Shown piece by piece: positions 21,272 to 22,931 of a DNA stretch of 22,931 bases. The stretch's first letter is position 1; the number at the start of each line of letters is the position of its first letter. The notes beneath the pieces were generated by a model. The model was not told where the DNA came from. It ran no database searches and saw nothing but the letters and a program-made list of their open reading frames with translations. The position numbers and the translations under genes were made by a program. Source of the stretch: a virus; IMG/VR virus record IMGVR_UViG_3300006802_000620, positions 1 to 22,931 of that record. The stretch is one strand, 5' to 3'.

Positions 21272-22423
21272 ATGGCAGTACAAATTCCAATATGGCCTGG
21301 ATCTAGTAGCTTTGCTCCGTCCACGGGGCAGACTCCTTTCGGTTTCTTTGACACAGACAGCACATTCCAGCAACACGCAGATAAAGTATCTGACTGGTGT
21401 GCTACTCGTTTAGGATACCCTTTAAGTGAAGTTGAGTTGCAAGACATACATTTTTATACAGCTTTTGAAGAGGCTGTATTAGAATATTCAAATCAAGTAA
21501 ATGAGTTTGCAATTAGAGACAATATGCTTTTATTGCAAGGAAGCTCTACGAGTGCTAACTTAACCGGAAAGCCAATTACAGCTACATTAGATAGAATAAT
21601 TGGCATTGCAAAAAATTATGGAACCGAGGCTGGTTCCGGTGGATATTTAACATATAAATCGGCTTCAATTGATATTAGCACGGGTCAACAAGTATATGAC
21701 TTAACTAATTTTTCTTTTGAGGTTGCCGGGGATAGTTCAAAAACTATTGAAGTTAAAAAAATATACCACACGACACCACCCGCAATTGTAAGATATTTTG
21801 ATCCCTTTGTTGGCACAGGTTTAGGCTCTCAACAATTATTAGAAAATTTTGGATGGGGTGCATATTCTCCGGGAGTATCATTTTTAATGATGCCAATGTA
21901 TGCCGATTTATTAAGAATACAGGCTATTGAGTTTAATGATATGATACGCAAGTCAGGATATTCATTTGAATTAACTGGAAATAGATTAAAAATATTTCCT
22001 ATTCCGACTTATGATTATAAATTATATATTGATTATATTACGACTGAAGATAGAGCAAATTTAACTTCAACAATGACTGGTGCGGGAGATATTTCAAATG
22101 CTCCGTACCAATTACATGTATACAATGAAATTAATCCATCAGGTAAACAATGGATATTTAAGTATACATTAGCATTAGCAAAAGAAGTCTTGGGAAATAT
22201 TCGAAATAAATACGGATCAATTCCTATACCAGGTTCTGAAGTTACATTAAATGGGCAAGATTTAATTTCCCAAGCACAAACAGAAAAAGATGCATTGGTA
22301 ACTAATTTAAGAGAAAGTTTAGAAGCTGTAGGCCGTCAAGCACAAATGCAAAAAATGACAGAAGAAGCTGACAATTTACAATCTCAATTAAATAAAGTGC
22401 CTATGCCAATTTATATTGGATAA
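21272..22423 (+). CDS. gp13: Neck protein, gp13-like
   Basis: The product has 383 residues. Features I associate with gp13-type neck proteins of T4-like phages are the N-terminal FGFFDTDSTFQQHADKVSDW segment, ATRLGYPLSEVELQDIHFY with FEEAVLEYSNQV after it, the aromatic middle SFLMMPMYADLLRIQAIEF, and LKIFPIPTYDYKLYIDY. The C-terminal part (FKYTLALAKEVLGNIRNKYG, then a Gln-rich helix) is predicted helical. gp13 and gp14 form the ring that closes the filled head and docks the tail. T4 gp13 is shorter (309 residues). The stop overlaps the start of a gp14-like gene (TAATG), which strongly supports the pairing. Confidence 0.82.
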   Translation: MAVQIPIWPGSSSFAPSTGQTPFGFFDTDSTFQQHADKVSDWCATRLGYPLSEVELQDIHFYTAFEEAVLEYSNQVNEFAIRDNMLLLQGSSTSANLTGKPITATLDRIIGIAKNYGTEAGSGGYLTYKSASIDISTGQQVYDLTNFSFEVAGDSSKTIEVKKIYHTTPPAIVRYFDPFVGTGLGSQQLLENFGWGAYSPGVSFLMMPMYADLLRIQAIEFNDMIRKSGYSFELTGNRLKIFPIPTYDYKLYIDYITTEDRANLTSTMTGAGDISNAPYQLHVYNEINPSGKQWIFKYTLALAKEVLGNIRNKYGSIPIPGSEVTLNGQDLISQAQTEKDALVTNLRESLEAVGRQAQMQKMTEEADNLQSQLNKVPMPIYIG

Positions 22424-22931
22424 TGGCATTATACGGAGGACAGCGAGACGTATCTTTATTTAGGAGAATTAATAAAGAATTAATACATCGGTATATTGAT
22501 ACTGAGGTATTATTCTACAAATTAGATCTTGTTACTACCAGCACAAATATTTATGACGAAACGACTTCGAGACAATATCATCGAGCCGTATTAGTTCCGG
22601 TAATCGCTACCGTAGACGACACTCAATGGCAAGACCTAGACTATGGATCAGAGTCAACTCAAACAGCAACATTTGGCTTTTTGCGTGACGATTTAGTTGA
22701 ATTAGACCTAGTGCCAGAAATCGGTGATATATTAGAGTATCGTTCCAGATTTTTTGAAATTGATTCACTTAACGACAATCAATTGGTTGTTGGTAAAGAT
22801 CCTGAAAACTGGTTCGGTGGCGCTGAATTTGGATATAACGTATCAATGATAGTGTCAGCTCATATGACTCGTCAGTCAAAACTTAATATTGTTGAGACTA
22901 GATTTGGAAATTCCATATCAATTAAAGATCA
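22423..22931 (+). CDS. gp14: Neck protein, gp14-like, 3' end outside window
   Basis: The frame is open from the ATG at 22423 to the window end (169 codons), so the gene is partial. The start MALYGGQRDVSLFRRINKEL leads into EVLFYKLDLVTTSTNIYDET, where gp14-type proteins have an aromatic strand followed by N-I/L-Y-G/D-E. Then come a beta-rich part with a TATFGFLRDDL strand, VPEIGDILEYRSRFFEIDSL (the typical 'GDI...FEI' pattern), and NQLVVGKDPENWFG. It overlaps the gp13-like gene by one base. The call rests on this pattern plus gene order; a general head-closure protein is the alternative. Confidence 0.78.
   Translation, partial: MALYGGQRDVSLFRRINKELIHRYIDTEVLFYKLDLVTTSTNIYDETTSRQYHRAVLVPVIATVDDTQWQDLDYGSESTQTATFGFLRDDLVELDLVPEIGDILEYRSRFFEIDSLNDNQLVVGKDPENWFGGAEFGYNVSMIVSAHMTRQSKLNIVETRFGNSISIKD

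Noticed and set aside
1-22931. tRNA genes, CRISPR arrays, insertion sequences, integrase or attachment sites
   Set aside because: I looked for cloverleaf arms, regularly spaced repeats, transposase motifs and flanking repeats, and saw none; the gaps between genes are too short for most of them.

Overview
The window is a densely packed stretch of the structural-gene region of a T4-type tailed phage (myovirus). All 26 coding sequences are on the + strand. Hallmark proteins are recognisable from sequence: large terminase (gp17-like, 6790), portal (gp20-like, 8431), prohead protease (gp21-like, 11585), acidic scaffold (gp22-like, 14465), major capsid protein (gp23-like, 15423) and two neck proteins (gp13/gp14-like, 21272 and 22423). 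The DNA is AT-rich, every visible stop codon is TAA, and nearly all starts lack a Shine-Dalgarno sequence and instead follow A/T-rich leaders or TAATG/TAATATG stop-start junctions. That initiation style fits a Bacteroidota (Flavobacteria-like) host, but the host is an inference.

Left region (3-6783): a multidomain protein cut by the window edge (end of a nucleotidyltransferase, a LETM1-like segment and a ligase-like nucleotidyltransferase domain), a zinc-ribbon protein, a membrane-anchored GAF-like protein, a gene whose 3' part is reached only by a -1 shift on a run of nine A, a ParB-like protein with a DGHHRW motif, a Cys-rich protein, a small Ala/Pro-tailed protein and a membrane-anchored protein. 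Most of these are probably virion or packaging accessories, but their functions are not established here.

Central region (6790-17099): the head-assembly block, terminase, portal, two helical or small head-linked proteins, protease, a repeat-containing 68-residue protein, three candidate inner-head proteins, scaffold and capsid. Several of these proteins carry L/I-x-E followed by A or G near the N-terminus, the cleavage signature of T4 gp21, so the protease at 11585 plausibly matures the capsid and trims a set of packaged proteins.

Right region (17212-22931): a PhoH-like ATPase overlapping a HAD phosphatase, a modular GH19 endolysin, an ADP-ribosyltransferase-like protein with a packaging-type N-terminus, a fibre with a jelly-roll-like C-terminus in the position of the T4 whisker gene, then gp13-like and gp14-like neck proteins, the last running off the window. 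Relative to T4 the neck module lies downstream of the capsid gene, and sheath and tube genes are absent between terminase and portal.

Control signals: an ATATTTATT/A motif lies 15-27 nt before seven operon-leading genes and again just after a terminator-like hairpin before the scaffold gene; it is the best candidate for the late promoter. Terminator-like hairpins stand before the scaffold gene and after the capsid gene. No tRNA, CRISPR array, insertion sequence or integrase was seen. The least ordinary items are the fused nucleotidyltransferase/ligase-like protein, the frameshift on A9, the putative head-packaged ADP-ribosyltransferase and the unusual late-promoter-like motif.
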